Part shown: positions 24,815 through 33,663 of the stretch, in pieces
Layout: the number at the start of each line of letters is the position of its first letter
How positions within the stretch are numbered: the stretch's first letter is position 1
Program-made: the position numbers and the translations under genes
NCBI GenBank assembly: GCA_964385635.1
Contig: CAYLPU010000019.1
Location: forward strand, 1-61,035
Direction of reading: 5' to 3'
DNA: 61,035 nt
From: CAYLPU01 sp964385635
GTDB taxonomy: Bacteria > Chloroflexota > Anaerolineae > B4-G1
Notes under the pieces: generated by a model
Databases searched by the model: none
Told to the model about the DNA's origin: nothing
Seen by the model: the letters and a program-made list of their open reading frames with translations, nothing else

Positions 24815-26034
24815 GAAGAAACCCCGAACAGCTGGCCTGGGCTGTCTTGCTGACGTCGTTCTTTATCTGCATAAGCCTGACCGTTGCCGTGCCTCTGGGC
24901 ATTCGCTACTACGTCTCCCACGCCCACATAGAGCAAAACGTGACACTCCAGGTACAGCGAGGGCCATTGCGTGTCACTCTGGCCGGCCGGGGTGAACCGG
25001 TCGCCATCGCCGAAGACCGCGATGACATCCCCGAGCGCACGATCGTGGCCACAGACTCCACCTCGGGCCGACTCGTGATGTATGCATCACAGACAGATGG
25101 TCCTGTCATCGCCACAGTCCAGATCTACGACAACACAGAGGTCGTGCTTTCATCAGCGCGCTCACCGCGCTTCTCCACCAGCCGCTTGCCCCACACGGTT
25201 GATCTGGAGGTCAGGGCCGGACGGGTGCGTATCAGCATCCCCAACGACAACGGCAGGTCAACAATCGTCGAGGCACAAACCCCCCATGGTACAGTCACGC
25301 TGACGAAAGGGAGCTACGAAGTGAAAGTCAACGGGACAACGATGGAGGTCACAGTACGCGACGGACAGGCCGAGGTGACTAACAATGCCAAACATATGAT
25401 ACCACTGGGTCCGGCTGAGCGCGCCATCGTCGGCAATGAGCAAATCATCGGCCCGTTGCCGGCCGCCCGTAACCTCATCTTCAACAGCGACTTTCACGAT
25501 CCCCTGGAGAACGGATGGGCTAGTTACAGCATGCAGACCGATTCCGAGCAACCTCCGGGGAGTGCCAGCATCACCGCCGACGCGGGGCAGGAGGTGGTCA
25601 GTTTCTACCGCGACGGCAGTAACCACGCTGAAGTGGGCATCCGGCAGAAGATCAACTACGACGTGCGCGATTTTGAATTCCTGCAACTGCACGTGGCCGT
25701 ACGTGTTATTCACCAGAACATGGCCGGCTATGGGGGCTGCGGATACCTCAGTTCCGAGTGTCCCATCATCATCCTCATAGACTACAAGGACGTCTATGGC
25801 AGCGACCAACAATGGCGTCACGGCTTCTATACAGGTGAACCGGCTCCCGACTGGCCGTTGTACCCCTGGACCGAGCAGATATCTCCGGGGAACTGGCAGA
25901 CTTATGATTCGGGCAATTTAATGGAGGAATTGGCTGACGCACCACCCGCTATTATCAAGAGTCTGACTATCTACGCCTCCGGCCATAGCTTCCACGCCAT
26001 GGTGACAGAAGTCGAATTGCTGGTCCAGGAATGA
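24811..26034 (+). CDS. Single-pass FecR-like extracytoplasmic protein
   Basis: 407 residues. One membrane segment (about 8-30) is followed by an outside region. Residues about 95-205 are FecR-like beta repeats (VDLEVRAGRVRISI, TPHGTVTLTKGSYEVKVNG, VTVRDGQAEVTN). From about 220 a second domain starts NLIFNSDFHDPLENGWASY and runs to the end with a jelly-roll feel similar to carbohydrate-binding domains. FecR proteins usually relay signals to sigma factors, but none is adjacent. It is the last gene of the rseP run and is followed by a bidirectional terminator. Could equally be a wall- or sugar-binding structural protein. Confidence 0.7.
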   Translation: MRRNPEQLAWAVLLTSFFICISLTVAVPLGIRYYVSHAHIEQNVTLQVQRGPLRVTLAGRGEPVAIAEDRDDIPERTIVATDSTSGRLVMYASQTDGPVIATVQIYDNTEVVLSSARSPRFSTSRLPHTVDLEVRAGRVRISIPNDNGRSTIVEAQTPHGTVTLTKGSYEVKVNGTTMEVTVRDGQAEVTNNAKHMIPLGPAERAIVGNEQIIGPLPAARNLIFNSDFHDPLENGWASYSMQTDSEQPPGSASITADAGQEVVSFYRDGSNHAEVGIRQKINYDVRDFEFLQLHVAVRVIHQNMAGYGGCGYLSSECPIIILIDYKDVYGSDQQWRHGFYTGEPAPDWPLYPWTEQISPGNWQTYDSGNLMEELADAPPAIIKSLTIYASGHSFHAMVTEVELLVQE

Positions 26035-26057
26035 AACCGGAGCAGGCACATAGCGCA

Positions 26058-26086
26058 AAGGCCCCCACCTATTCGGCGGGGGCCTT
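26058..26086. terminator. Bidirectional hairpin terminator
   Basis: Stem AAGGCCCCC / GGGGGCCTT with an 11-base loop, between convergent genes. The A/T flanks serve both strands weakly (CAAAGG on one side, CCTTCTCT on the other). Confidence 0.75.
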
Positions 26087-26121
26087 CTCTCTACCCTGCG
26101 AAGTTCATGCTCTGTGCCAGA

Positions 26122-27408
26122 TCACAACTGCTCCAGTTCCCGCGCCAACTTGGCTGGTGTCGAGGCTTCGACAACGATGTACTCCACCGCAGGGTAATGT
26201 TTCTTAAAGAAGGCTCGCAGATTCCCGGACCACTGCCCCGGATTGACCGCGACTACTCGCCGCACGTTCAGGTCGCCGATACCGGCATCGTCGGCGCTGC
26301 TCCCGAGGGTATACCGGTGCTGATCCCACATCCCGTCCACCACCGCCAGCGCCCATGCTGCGTCAGCGTCCGGGGGAAGCAATACGTAAGTCCGTTTGTA
26401 CTGCTCACGGGGCGAACCACGCTGTGGCGTTGAGGTCGGAGCGCATTTGAACACGTGGGTCGCCATCTCTTTACCGGCAGCAGAAAACACCAGTTTGTAT
26501 GTCCCAACCTCCCTCAGCCCAGAGGTGGTATACGCCCATGTGTACCAGTCTCCATCCCGCCCAGTCACAACCGCTCCTCGCGCCAATTCCGTCCCCGAAG
26601 GCTGACGGGCCACCAGATGGACGTCGGACAAAGCAGAAGATGAGCGAGCCTCAATCGTCACCGCTTCGCCAACCTTCGGACTGCGCGGGCGGTGGTCCAT
26701 CCGCACCTCCACCGCTACCTCCCCCTCGCCCAAAACGACCAATTCCACATCGTCCCAGTAGGCATCATTGTGCTTGAAGGGCCACAAGGTTTTGCTACGG
26801 AGAAACACTGTAACGGTGTCAGATTGCGCTACAGTTTCCACGGCTGGAACCTGGGCGTATTTGTTATAGATGTGAGCCCCACGACCCCATACGACCGTGC
26901 CAGCGTAGGGATCAGTGCCGCCTGCTGGATCAATCCCTACATAGAAAGAGAAATTCCGCCAGTTGTCATCGGAGGTGTCTCCCTCCAGGCAGAACCCCGC
27001 ATCGTACCCCGGCCCATCGCTCCAGCGCCCATCGTCCGGATGCAATCCACCGTGCCAGTTGCTCCAGGCGTGCGCCCAGGCAGTCAGGCGTAACCGGGTG
27101 CCCCGCGCAACTTGTACCTGCTGGAGAAATCCCGCGTCGTGCTTGCGGAAAAACGTGAACAAAAGCATCCCCTTCTGACCACTGTGCACCCTCCTGGGAT
27201 CATGTGTGGCCCATGCATCTCGCGCCTCAGGCTGGTCCCACGTGTCTGGGTCATGGCGGAACCATGTCATCCATCCAGGCGGGGTGAACATGTTGCCCAC
27301 ATCAGTCTCATACGGCTCTCTGCCCTTGGGGAAAATCAGGCAACGATGGCTTTTCTCTTCCCCCCAATCAGCCTCGAACCCCCCATTTTTCAACAAGTTC
27401 CGTGGCAT
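26122..27408 (-). CDS. Multi-domain protein with carbohydrate-binding-like N-terminus
   Basis: 428 residues; GGAGGCGACAA sits just before the ATG. It begins NLLKNGGFEADW, the usual first strand of CBM-type jelly rolls, with Trp-rich stretches (WMTWFRHDPDTWDQPEARDAW; WAHAWSNWHGGLHPDDGRWSDG) up to about 220. A middle Ig-like region (about 230-320) is followed by a C-terminal alpha/beta domain (PPDADAAWALAVVDGMWDQHRYTLG, NVRRVVAVNPGQW, HYPAVEYIVVEA). There is no signal peptide, which is odd for such a layout. I do not recognise the whole protein. Its end faces the FecR-like gene across a terminator. Confidence 0.65.
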   Translation of the reverse strand: MPRNLLKNGGFEADWGEEKSHRCLIFPKGREPYETDVGNMFTPPGWMTWFRHDPDTWDQPEARDAWATHDPRRVHSGQKGMLLFTFFRKHDAGFLQQVQVARGTRLRLTAWAHAWSNWHGGLHPDDGRWSDGPGYDAGFCLEGDTSDDNWRNFSFYVGIDPAGGTDPYAGTVVWGRGAHIYNKYAQVPAVETVAQSDTVTVFLRSKTLWPFKHNDAYWDDVELVVLGEGEVAVEVRMDHRPRSPKVGEAVTIEARSSSALSDVHLVARQPSGTELARGAVVTGRDGDWYTWAYTTSGLREVGTYKLVFSAAGKEMATHVFKCAPTSTPQRGSPREQYKRTYVLLPPDADAAWALAVVDGMWDQHRYTLGSSADDAGIGDLNVRRVVAVNPGQWSGNLRAFFKKHYPAVEYIVVEASTPAKLARELEQL

Positions 27409-27482
27409 TTGTCGCCTCCTTCACCTGGTCCTATTCGCACCGCCACCGCATGCGAAGGCCAGTACCTCACATCGCTGCCAGC

Positions 27483-28196
27483 CTACTCAAAGCCCAGCCC
27501 ACGCTCGCGTAGGCTCACGAAACGCTGCTGTCCGATGATCAAGTGGTCCAGAACCTCAATGTCCAGCAGCTTACCTGCTGCGACTAACTGGCGAGTCACC
27601 TCTACATCTTCAGGCGAGGGGGTGGGATCACCAGAGGGATGGTTGTGGGTGACGATGATCGCCGCGCAGTTGCGTTTGACAGCACTCCGAAACACCTCGC
27701 CCACCCGAATGTGAGATGCGTTGAGACTCCCCACATACACCGTTTCGGATCCGATCAACCGGTTGCGCGTGTCCAGATATAACACCCGGAAATGCTCCTG
27801 CTCCAGATGAGCCATCTCGGCCATCAGAAGTTGCGCCACATCAGCCGGGGAGCGCACGACGAAACGATCCTCTGGAGCGGCAAGGAGCATACGACGACCC
27901 AGTTCCAGTGCCGCTTTGACCTGTGCCGTCTTGGCCTCCCCCAGCCCCTTCATAGCCCGTAGTTCGGCGTAACTGGCCCGAGCCAGGCCCGGCAACCCGC
28001 CATAGTGGGACAGGATCCGTCTGGATAGGTCCAGGACGCTTTCACCACCCACACCTGTGACCAAGATGATGGCCAACAGCTCAGTCGTCGAGAGCGCCCC
28101 CTCGCCCGCGTGAGCCAGTCGCTCGCGTGGGCGCTCGCCAGTGGGTAAATCCCTGATCATCGGCCGGTACTCGGCCCGTTTCTCGTCACTCGCCAT
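27483..28196 (-). CDS. radC: RadC family JAB/MPN-domain protein
   Basis: 237 residues from ATG 28196. The N-terminal helix-hairpin-helix part (IRDLPTGERPRERLAHAGEGALSTTELLAIIL, MKGLGEAKTAQVKAALELGRR) precedes the metalloprotease-like JAB domain with THNHPSGDPTPSPEDVEVTRQL near residue 180, the metal-binding H-x-H...D motif. RadC was once linked to DNA repair, but the biochemical role is unsettled. The -10 box ends seven bases before the ATG and there is no Shine-Dalgarno, so this looks leaderless. It is divergent from the Zn-ribbon gene. Confidence 0.93.
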   Translation of the reverse strand: MASDEKRAEYRPMIRDLPTGERPRERLAHAGEGALSTTELLAIILVTGVGGESVLDLSRRILSHYGGLPGLARASYAELRAMKGLGEAKTAQVKAALELGRRMLLAAPEDRFVVRSPADVAQLLMAEMAHLEQEHFRVLYLDTRNRLIGSETVYVGSLNASHIRVGEVFRSAVKRNCAAIIVTHNHPSGDPTPSPEDVEVTRQLVAAGKLLDIEVLDHLIIGQQRFVSLRERGLGFE

Positions 28197-28202
28197 GCTA
28201 TT

Positions 28203-28232
28203 ACTATACCTCAACTTGCACTAAATTGTCAA
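28203..28232 (-). promoter_or_regulatory. radC promoter, leaderless
   Basis: Minus-strand TTGACA (28232-28227), 18-base spacer, TATAGT (28208-28203), then six bases to the ATG. The predicted transcript start coincides with the start codon. Confidence 0.75.
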
Positions 28233-28272
28233 ATGGCCCAGACATCCTCATGCCGGATTCTGTCCCTGAACC

Positions 28273-28300
28273 TTGCTCCTATACCAGCCGGTGGTATAAT
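28273..28300 (+). promoter_or_regulatory. Promoter of Zn-ribbon membrane protein
   Basis: TTGCTC (28273-28278), 16-base spacer, TATAAT (28295-28300). Leader of about 44 bases ends with AAGGAG (28335-28340). Confidence 0.6.
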
Positions 28301-28350
28301 ACACTTCACTTAGCCCAGACAGCAGCCTGAAATCAAGGAGTATGCCACCA

Positions 28351-28860
28351 ATGGAGGACATCCTGGAAAGAATCCCCTTCTACTTAACCATTGTATCCAC
28401 CATCTGCGGGGGAGTAACTGTTGCCCTACTGGGCGGGATAGCGATCTGGACTTTCCGTGACATTCACGCCCGCTCCCGCGACATTCTGGCCCAAATACTG
28501 GCCACGCTATTGGTAATCGCGCTGCCCATCATTGGACTGATGGTATACTTGATGCTACGCCCGCGAGAGACACTGGCGGAGGCATACGAACATTCCCTGG
28601 AACAGGAGGCGCTGCTCCAGGCCATCGAAGAACCAGAGATCTGTCCTGGATGTGGACAGCGGGTCAAGAGCGACTACCTGCACTGTCCTGCCTGCCATAC
28701 GCAGCTAAAAAGAGCCTGCCCAGAATGTGGGCGCCCGCTCCATCTGCGCTGGTCTCTCTGTCCTTACTGTGGCACAAGCGTCGCACCCCAAGCGCTTGAG
28801 CCTGTGCCAGCCTCGAAGCCAGAACCCGACTCAGCAGAGAACGTGGAGGCTGAAACGTAA
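28351..28860 (+). CDS. Membrane protein with double zinc ribbon
   Basis: 169 residues from the ATG at 28351, ten bases after AAGGAG; the ATG at 28342 is one base from that site and is unlikely. Two hydrophobic segments (about 12-34 and 44-65) lead to a cytoplasmic tail with three CxxC pairs plus one CPYC: CPGCGQRV, CPACHTQL, CPECGRPL, CPYCGTSV, the usual double zinc-ribbon pattern. Role unknown; such tails bind nucleic acid or proteins. Last residues are Pro/Glu-rich. Not in an operon. Confidence 0.75.
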   Translation: MEDILERIPFYLTIVSTICGGVTVALLGGIAIWTFRDIHARSRDILAQILATLLVIALPIIGLMVYLMLRPRETLAEAYEHSLEQEALLQAIEEPEICPGCGQRVKSDYLHCPACHTQLKRACPECGRPLHLRWSLCPYCGTSVAPQALEPVPASKPEPDSAENVEAET

Positions 28861-28898
28861 TACGTAGAACACGATCCTCCCACACTTTACGTCCTACC

Positions 28899-30326
28899 TC
28901 ACGCATCCCCGCTTTCACCTATTACGTGGACCTTGAGCATATTGGTCTCCCCTCCGCTGCCGAAAGGGATGCCTGCCGTCAGCACCACCCGGTCACCCCA
29001 GGTCACCAGACCCTCCTCACGTGCTGCCCGCACCGTCACCTGTAACATCTCATCGGTGGCCTCGAACTCCGACACCTGTACAGGCACCACGCCCCACACG
29101 AGTTTCAACCGATACAGGGTCATCCGTCTGGGCGTCACGGCCACGATAGGGACAGACGGACGGTGACGCGCTACCATGCGCGCCGTCCTGCCCGACGTTG
29201 TCGCGGTGATGATAGCCTTGGCTCCCACCTCGCTGGCGATCTCAACGGCAGCACGACTGATGGCTTCAGTGATCGTTTCATGAGTGCGAGACTCGCCGTG
29301 CAGCAAGCGGCTATCAGGCAGATGAGCCTCCGCGTTGGCACAGATCATCGCCATCGTCTCCGCTGCCTCCACCGGGTACCGGCCTACCGCCGTCTCGCCA
29401 GAAAGCATCACCGCGTCAGTGCCGTCCAGAATGGCGTTGACAATATCTGACGCTTCCGCCCGCGTCGGGCGTGGATTCTCAATCATCGCCTGGAGCATCT
29501 GGGTGGCCGTGATGACCGGCTTACCAGCCTGGTTGCAGGCACGAATGATGTGCTTCTGGTGAAACGGCACCTCCTCAGCAGGCGTCTCCACTCCTAAGTC
29601 GCCCCGGGCCACCATGATACCATCGGCCTCGGCCAGAATCTCGTTGAAAACCGAGAGCGCCTCGGGCTTTTCGATCTTCGCGATAATAGAGACGTCCGAC
29701 CCTCTGCTCTTCAAGAACTGCCGCAGTTCACACACATCGGCTGCGCGGCGGACGAAGGAGAGCGCAAAGAAGTCCACCCCCTGTTCCAACGCAAATATGG
29801 CGTCCTCTCGGTCCTTGGGCGTCAGAGCAGGAAAGCGAAGCGCTGCTCCAGGTACATTGATCCCCTTGTGAGAAGTGAGATGTCCCCCTGCGCTCACACG
29901 GCACCTCAGGCAACCTTCACCAGCCTGCACGACGACCAACTCCAGGCGTCCGTCATCCAGCAGCACGGTCTGACCAGGCCGCAGGTCCCGTAACAACTCC
30001 GGGTGTGGCACGGGTATCTCATCCATCACGCCCGGCCGGGGACACGCCGTCAGCGTCACCACATCCCCTCTGCGCAGTTCGATCGCCCCACCCTCGATCT
30101 CACCCACACGCAACTTAGGCCCCTGCAAATCGGCCATCACGGCCACCAACCATCCTTCCTCTGCCATGGCCTGTCGCAGGGTAGCAATAGACTGGCCATG
30201 AGTGACGTGGTCGCCATGAGAAAAATTGATGCGTGCCACATCCATCCCGGCCCGGATCAGACCGCGCATCACCTCGGGCGAACTGGAAGCCGGGCCAATA
30301 GTACAGACAATACTGGTACGTGGCAT
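28899..30326 (-). CDS. pyk: Pyruvate kinase
   Basis: 475 residues. Family signatures: IVCTIGPASSSPEVMRGLIRAGMDVARINFSHG at the N-terminus, DFFALSFVRRAADV and IIAKIEKPEAL (catalytic Lys near 217), then TATQMLQAMIENPRPTRAEASDIVNAILDGTDAVMLSGETAVG. The C-terminal allosteric domain is complete. It converts phosphoenolpyruvate and ADP to pyruvate and ATP. Third in a minus-strand unit behind eno and a lipoprotein gene, with 36 bases between, so upper-pyruvate steps of glycolysis are transcribed together. Confidence 0.96.
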   Translation of the reverse strand: MPRTSIVCTIGPASSSPEVMRGLIRAGMDVARINFSHGDHVTHGQSIATLRQAMAEEGWLVAVMADLQGPKLRVGEIEGGAIELRRGDVVTLTACPRPGVMDEIPVPHPELLRDLRPGQTVLLDDGRLELVVVQAGEGCLRCRVSAGGHLTSHKGINVPGAALRFPALTPKDREDAIFALEQGVDFFALSFVRRAADVCELRQFLKSRGSDVSIIAKIEKPEALSVFNEILAEADGIMVARGDLGVETPAEEVPFHQKHIIRACNQAGKPVITATQMLQAMIENPRPTRAEASDIVNAILDGTDAVMLSGETAVGRYPVEAAETMAMICANAEAHLPDSRLLHGESRTHETITEAISRAAVEIASEVGAKAIITATTSGRTARMVARHRPSVPIVAVTPRRMTLYRLKLVWGVVPVQVSEFEATDEMLQVTVRAAREEGLVTWGDRVVLTAGIPFGSGGETNMLKVHVIGESGDA

Positions 30327-30362
30327 CTTACTCCAAGCCTCTACTATATCGTGAATGGAACC

Positions 30363-31616
30363 CTATGGTCCGACCAGGGCCAACTCATACTCACCCACAT
30401 CGTCATCGTCATAGCCCCGCGCGATAATGCGGTAGGTGCCACCCAGCGGCAACTCAAACTCGAAAATCTCGGCATTGTCGTCACCGCCTCCGTCATCATC
30501 GGTCATAACGCGCACACCGTCGGGCGCGAAGAGCTCAAGATAGGTGTCCATGCTCTCTGTCACGGCGGTCATGGAGATAGTGACAATGTCACCCTGCTCA
30601 CCCTCAAATAACCAATGCTGACGCGTGCCAGGCTCCAAGGTGGCGTCTACCACCTCACCGTAGGTGAGGACACCATCAACCACCATCTCCGTCCGTTCCA
30701 CCGTAATCTTGTACGCACCGGCCGCGCCAAACAGACCACCAACGGCAACTATGCGATAGATGCCATCGGCAGGCAGCTCGTAGTACTCAACGAGAGCGTT
30801 GAATTCCTCCCCACTGTCGTCATCGTCGGTGAGCGCAACACCATTGGGACCGTACAACTCCAGATAGCAGTCCAGTTCCCCATCCAGCGCATCCATCTCA
30901 ATAGTGATCACATCCCCCTCTACACCCTGGAAGAACCACCCTGCGCTGGCCCCCCACGCCAACATTCCTTCTACCGGCTGCCCGTACTCGATCACGCTAC
31001 TAGCGGCTGGCTCCTCAGCGACATAGAGGCTGAGAGCATAATCACCCTCGCCGCTGTAGGTCAAAGCATAGACATAGTAGGTAGCGGAGGCAACCGCGGG
31101 GAAATGCATAATGAGAGCATTGGTGTCCTCGCCACTGTCGTCATCTTCAGCGATGACAACCCTATCCTCGTCATGGAGTTCCAGATATGGGTCCAAAGCG
31201 TCAGAGTCAACGGCATCCAGCCGGATCGTGACATACTGGCCCTCCTGCGCATCGAAGTACCACACCTCCGTCCCGCCAGGGGGTAACGTCCCTCGCACCG
31301 TCTCTCCTGGCTGGATCGGTCCTCTTTCCACAGGCTCCCACAACTCCGCTGGAGGTTCCTGGGTCAGCACCAGCGTGGGCACCGCACTGGGCTCCGAAGT
31401 CGGCGGCAACGTGGGCGCCGCCGTGGGCATTGCAGTAGGTTCCAGAGTCGACGGCAGTGTGGGCAGCGCCGTGGGTTCAGGAGACAACGTGCCCCCACTC
31501 CACGGAGCAGCCGGCCCTGGCCGAGGCACAAGCGGGCAAATGCTACACCCCAGACTCACCAGGAGCAACACCAACGCCGCCGCTCCGGTCAACCGTAAAG
31601 TGCGCCCGCTGGTCAT
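30363..31616 (-). CDS. Lipoprotein with three PPC-type domains
   Basis: 417 residues from ATG 31616, four bases after the eno stop. Signal peptide with lipobox LVSLGC (Cys near 24). A Pro/Thr/Ser/Glu spacer (about 30-95) precedes three repeats of about 105 residues, each starting with a GQPVEGML or GEVVDATL-like strand and holding an acidic loop (EDDDSGED, DDDDSGEE, DDDGGGDD) typical of calcium-friendly pre-peptidase C domains. Such domains bind or present extracellular polymers or peptidases. No catalytic domain is present. Its place between two glycolytic genes is unexpected. Confidence 0.82.
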   Translation of the reverse strand: MTSGRTLRLTGAAALVLLLVSLGCSICPLVPRPGPAAPWSGGTLSPEPTALPTLPSTLEPTAMPTAAPTLPPTSEPSAVPTLVLTQEPPAELWEPVERGPIQPGETVRGTLPPGGTEVWYFDAQEGQYVTIRLDAVDSDALDPYLELHDEDRVVIAEDDDSGEDTNALIMHFPAVASATYYVYALTYSGEGDYALSLYVAEEPAASSVIEYGQPVEGMLAWGASAGWFFQGVEGDVITIEMDALDGELDCYLELYGPNGVALTDDDDSGEEFNALVEYYELPADGIYRIVAVGGLFGAAGAYKITVERTEMVVDGVLTYGEVVDATLEPGTRQHWLFEGEQGDIVTISMTAVTESMDTYLELFAPDGVRVMTDDDGGGDDNAEIFEFELPLGGTYRIIARGYDDDDVGEYELALVGP

Positions 31617-31620
31617 CTGC

Positions 31621-32913
31621 CTAGCGTCGTAGATTGGAGAAGGCCGCCATACCCGCATACGCGGCCTGTTCACCCAACTCCTGCTCAATGCGTAGCAACT
31701 GGTTGTACTTGGCGACGCGGTCAGAGCGGCAGGGCGCGCCGGTCTTGATCTGGCCGGTGTTCAACGCCACCGCCAGATCCGCGATGGTCGCATCCTCCGT
31801 CTCGCCCGAACGGTGAGAAACGACGACCGTCCAGCCCGCTCGCTGCGCCAGTTGCACGGCGGCGATTGCCTCTGTGAGCGTTCCAATCTGGTTCACCTTG
31901 CACAGGAGCGAGTTGCAGGCCCGCAGGTCAATCGCCTTCTGCACCCGCGTGACGTTGGTCACCAGCAAGTCATCCCCCACGATCTGGATCCGGTCGCCTA
32001 AGCGCTCCATCATCAGCACAAAACTGTCCCAGTCGTCCTCGGCCAATCCATCCTCAATGCTGATGATAGGGTACTTCTCCACCCAATCGGCGTAGAACTC
32101 GACCATCTCCGCGCCGGTGAGTGTGCGGCCCTCTTTCTTCAGGATGTACCTGCCATCCTCGAAGAACTCGCTGGCAGCAGGATCGAGCGCGATGCAGATC
32201 TGCTCAACCGGCTTGTAGCCCGCCTTCTCAACCGCCTCCAGGATGATTTCGATAGCCTCCGCGTTCGCCTTGAGGCCAGGCGCGAAGCCCCCCTCGTCCC
32301 CGACGCTGGTGGAGTACCCCTTGGCCTTGAGCACCCCCTTGAGCGTGTGATAGACCTCGCTTCCCCAGCGCAACGCCTCGGCAAAAGTCGGTGCACCCAC
32401 CGGCATGATCATAAATTCCTGCAGATCAGGGCCGTCCACTGCGTGTTTGCCACCGTTCAAAATGTTCATCATCGGCACTGGCAACACGTGGGCGTGCACT
32501 CCGCCGATGTAACGATAGAGCGGCAGTTGCAGCGCGTTGGCCGCCGCGTGGGCCACGGCCAGTGAGACTCCCAGCATAGCGTTGGCTCCCAGTTTCTCCT
32601 TGTTGGGAGTGCCATCCAGTGCCAGCAACCGCGCATCAATCGCGGCCTGGTCACCACCGTCCCAGCCGAACAGTTCATCGGCGATAATGTCGTTAACGTT
32701 GGCGACCGCTCGTAGCACGCCCTTGCCACTGTAGCGGCCCTCGTCGCCGTCACGGAGCTCCAGCGCCTCGTGAACGCCGGTAGAGGCTCCGGAGGGAACA
32801 GCGGCCCGTCCCCAGGCTCCTCCCATCAACATTACCTCCACTTCGACAGTGGGGTTCCCCCGCGAATCCAGAATCTCACGGGCGACGATGAGTTCAATAT
32901 CGGTTTCGATCAT
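31621..32913 (-). CDS. eno: Enolase
   Basis: 430 residues, GGAGGAAAA upstream of ATG. Motifs: AREILDSRGNPTVEVEV, AAVPSGASTGVHEALELRD, SVGDEGGFAPGL, LLVTNVTRVQKAID, NSLLCKVNQIGTLTEAI (catalytic Lys near 337), VVSHRSGETEDATIADLAVAL. It interconverts 2-phosphoglycerate and phosphoenolpyruvate in the cytosol. Lead gene of the eno / lipoprotein / pyk unit. Confidence 0.97.
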   Translation of the reverse strand: MIETDIELIVAREILDSRGNPTVEVEVMLMGGAWGRAAVPSGASTGVHEALELRDGDEGRYSGKGVLRAVANVNDIIADELFGWDGGDQAAIDARLLALDGTPNKEKLGANAMLGVSLAVAHAAANALQLPLYRYIGGVHAHVLPVPMMNILNGGKHAVDGPDLQEFMIMPVGAPTFAEALRWGSEVYHTLKGVLKAKGYSTSVGDEGGFAPGLKANAEAIEIILEAVEKAGYKPVEQICIALDPAASEFFEDGRYILKKEGRTLTGAEMVEFYADWVEKYPIISIEDGLAEDDWDSFVLMMERLGDRIQIVGDDLLVTNVTRVQKAIDLRACNSLLCKVNQIGTLTEAIAAVQLAQRAGWTVVVSHRSGETEDATIADLAVALNTGQIKTGAPCRSDRVAKYNQLLRIEQELGEQAAYAGMAAFSNLRR

Positions 32914-32979
32914 TTTTCCTCCCCTATTTCAAATTCTGAGCTCAATCCCTCAATCAGTCTGCCACGAAAACAGCCAGTT

Positions 32980-33663
32980 TCAACCTTCCAACCCGCTCAA
33001 ACGGCGCGCCAGCCGACGGGCGGCCGCTTCGCAGTAGGCGCGTACATCCGCCCACTCGACCGGCGTCAGTAACCTGGGCATAGGCTGCGGCTCGGCATCC
33101 TCAAAGTAGGCCAGCGCCCGAGCCGCGATGGGCAGAAAACTGGGCCGGTCCTCATACTTGACAGTCGCCAGTTCCAACAAACGGTCCAATGTCACGATTT
33201 CTCGCAGACTGTACAGGTCAATAAAGTCGCGGCGTGTGCCCCGTGAGTTGATGGCGGCGAGTTTCATCAATCCGATGTCGGTGGGCGAGGCAAGTTGTAT
33301 CCCCTGATACGCGACCGTTGGCTCTAACAGGGGATGGTGCTGATGGATAAAGCTCACGTCTGCACCAAACAATCGAGTGAACATCAAACCATCCTGTTCC
33401 GAGGCGACCACGAACTGCCCGCTATCGTCCAGTGCCTGCCCTGAGGCTCCCCGAAGGGCCTGGCGAATCGCCTCACGTTCGGGGGCGAGAAGACGATGGC
33501 TGGCGCTGAACCAGTCCAGGTCCGTGGAGACACGATGCCCAATTTGCAGCGCCAACGCCGTTCCACCGGCCAGGTAAAAACCGCCGATAAAGGGTTGCTG
33601 GCACAGGTATTCGAGTGCCTGGTGACAGGCGGGCGTAGTGGCCTGCCCGTAGAAGTCTACCAT
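32980..33663 (-). CDS. Nucleotidyltransferase toxin, AbiEii/AbiGii-like
   Basis: 227 residues from ATG 33663, overlapping the preceding antitoxin-like gene by seven bases. GGFYLAGGTALALQIGHRVSTDLDWFSA (about 25-52) is the GG..AL...R.S.DLD core of the AbiEii nucleotidyltransferase family, with DVSFIH near 104 and a KLAAINSRGTRRDFIDLYSL segment near 145-165. Characterised relatives (AbiEii, MenT) modify tRNA or other targets and arrest growth. An inverted, diverged copy of the pglZ 24-base repeat encodes ALRGASGQAL near residue 70. Forms a module with the DUF6922-like gene. Confidence 0.82.
   Translation of the reverse strand: MVDFYGQATTPACHQALEYLCQQPFIGGFYLAGGTALALQIGHRVSTDLDWFSASHRLLAPEREAIRQALRGASGQALDDSGQFVVASEQDGLMFTRLFGADVSFIHQHHPLLEPTVAYQGIQLASPTDIGLMKLAAINSRGTRRDFIDLYSLREIVTLDRLLELATVKYEDRPSFLPIAARALAYFEDAEPQPMPRLLTPVEWADVRAYCEAAARRLARRLSGLEG
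33434..33458 (-). repeat. Diverged copy of the dispersed 24-base element
   Basis: On the minus strand CCCTTCGGGGAGCCTCAGGG then CAGGC, about 21 of 25 bases matching the pglZ repeat unit. It is in frame within the nucleotidyltransferase gene. Confidence 0.6.
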
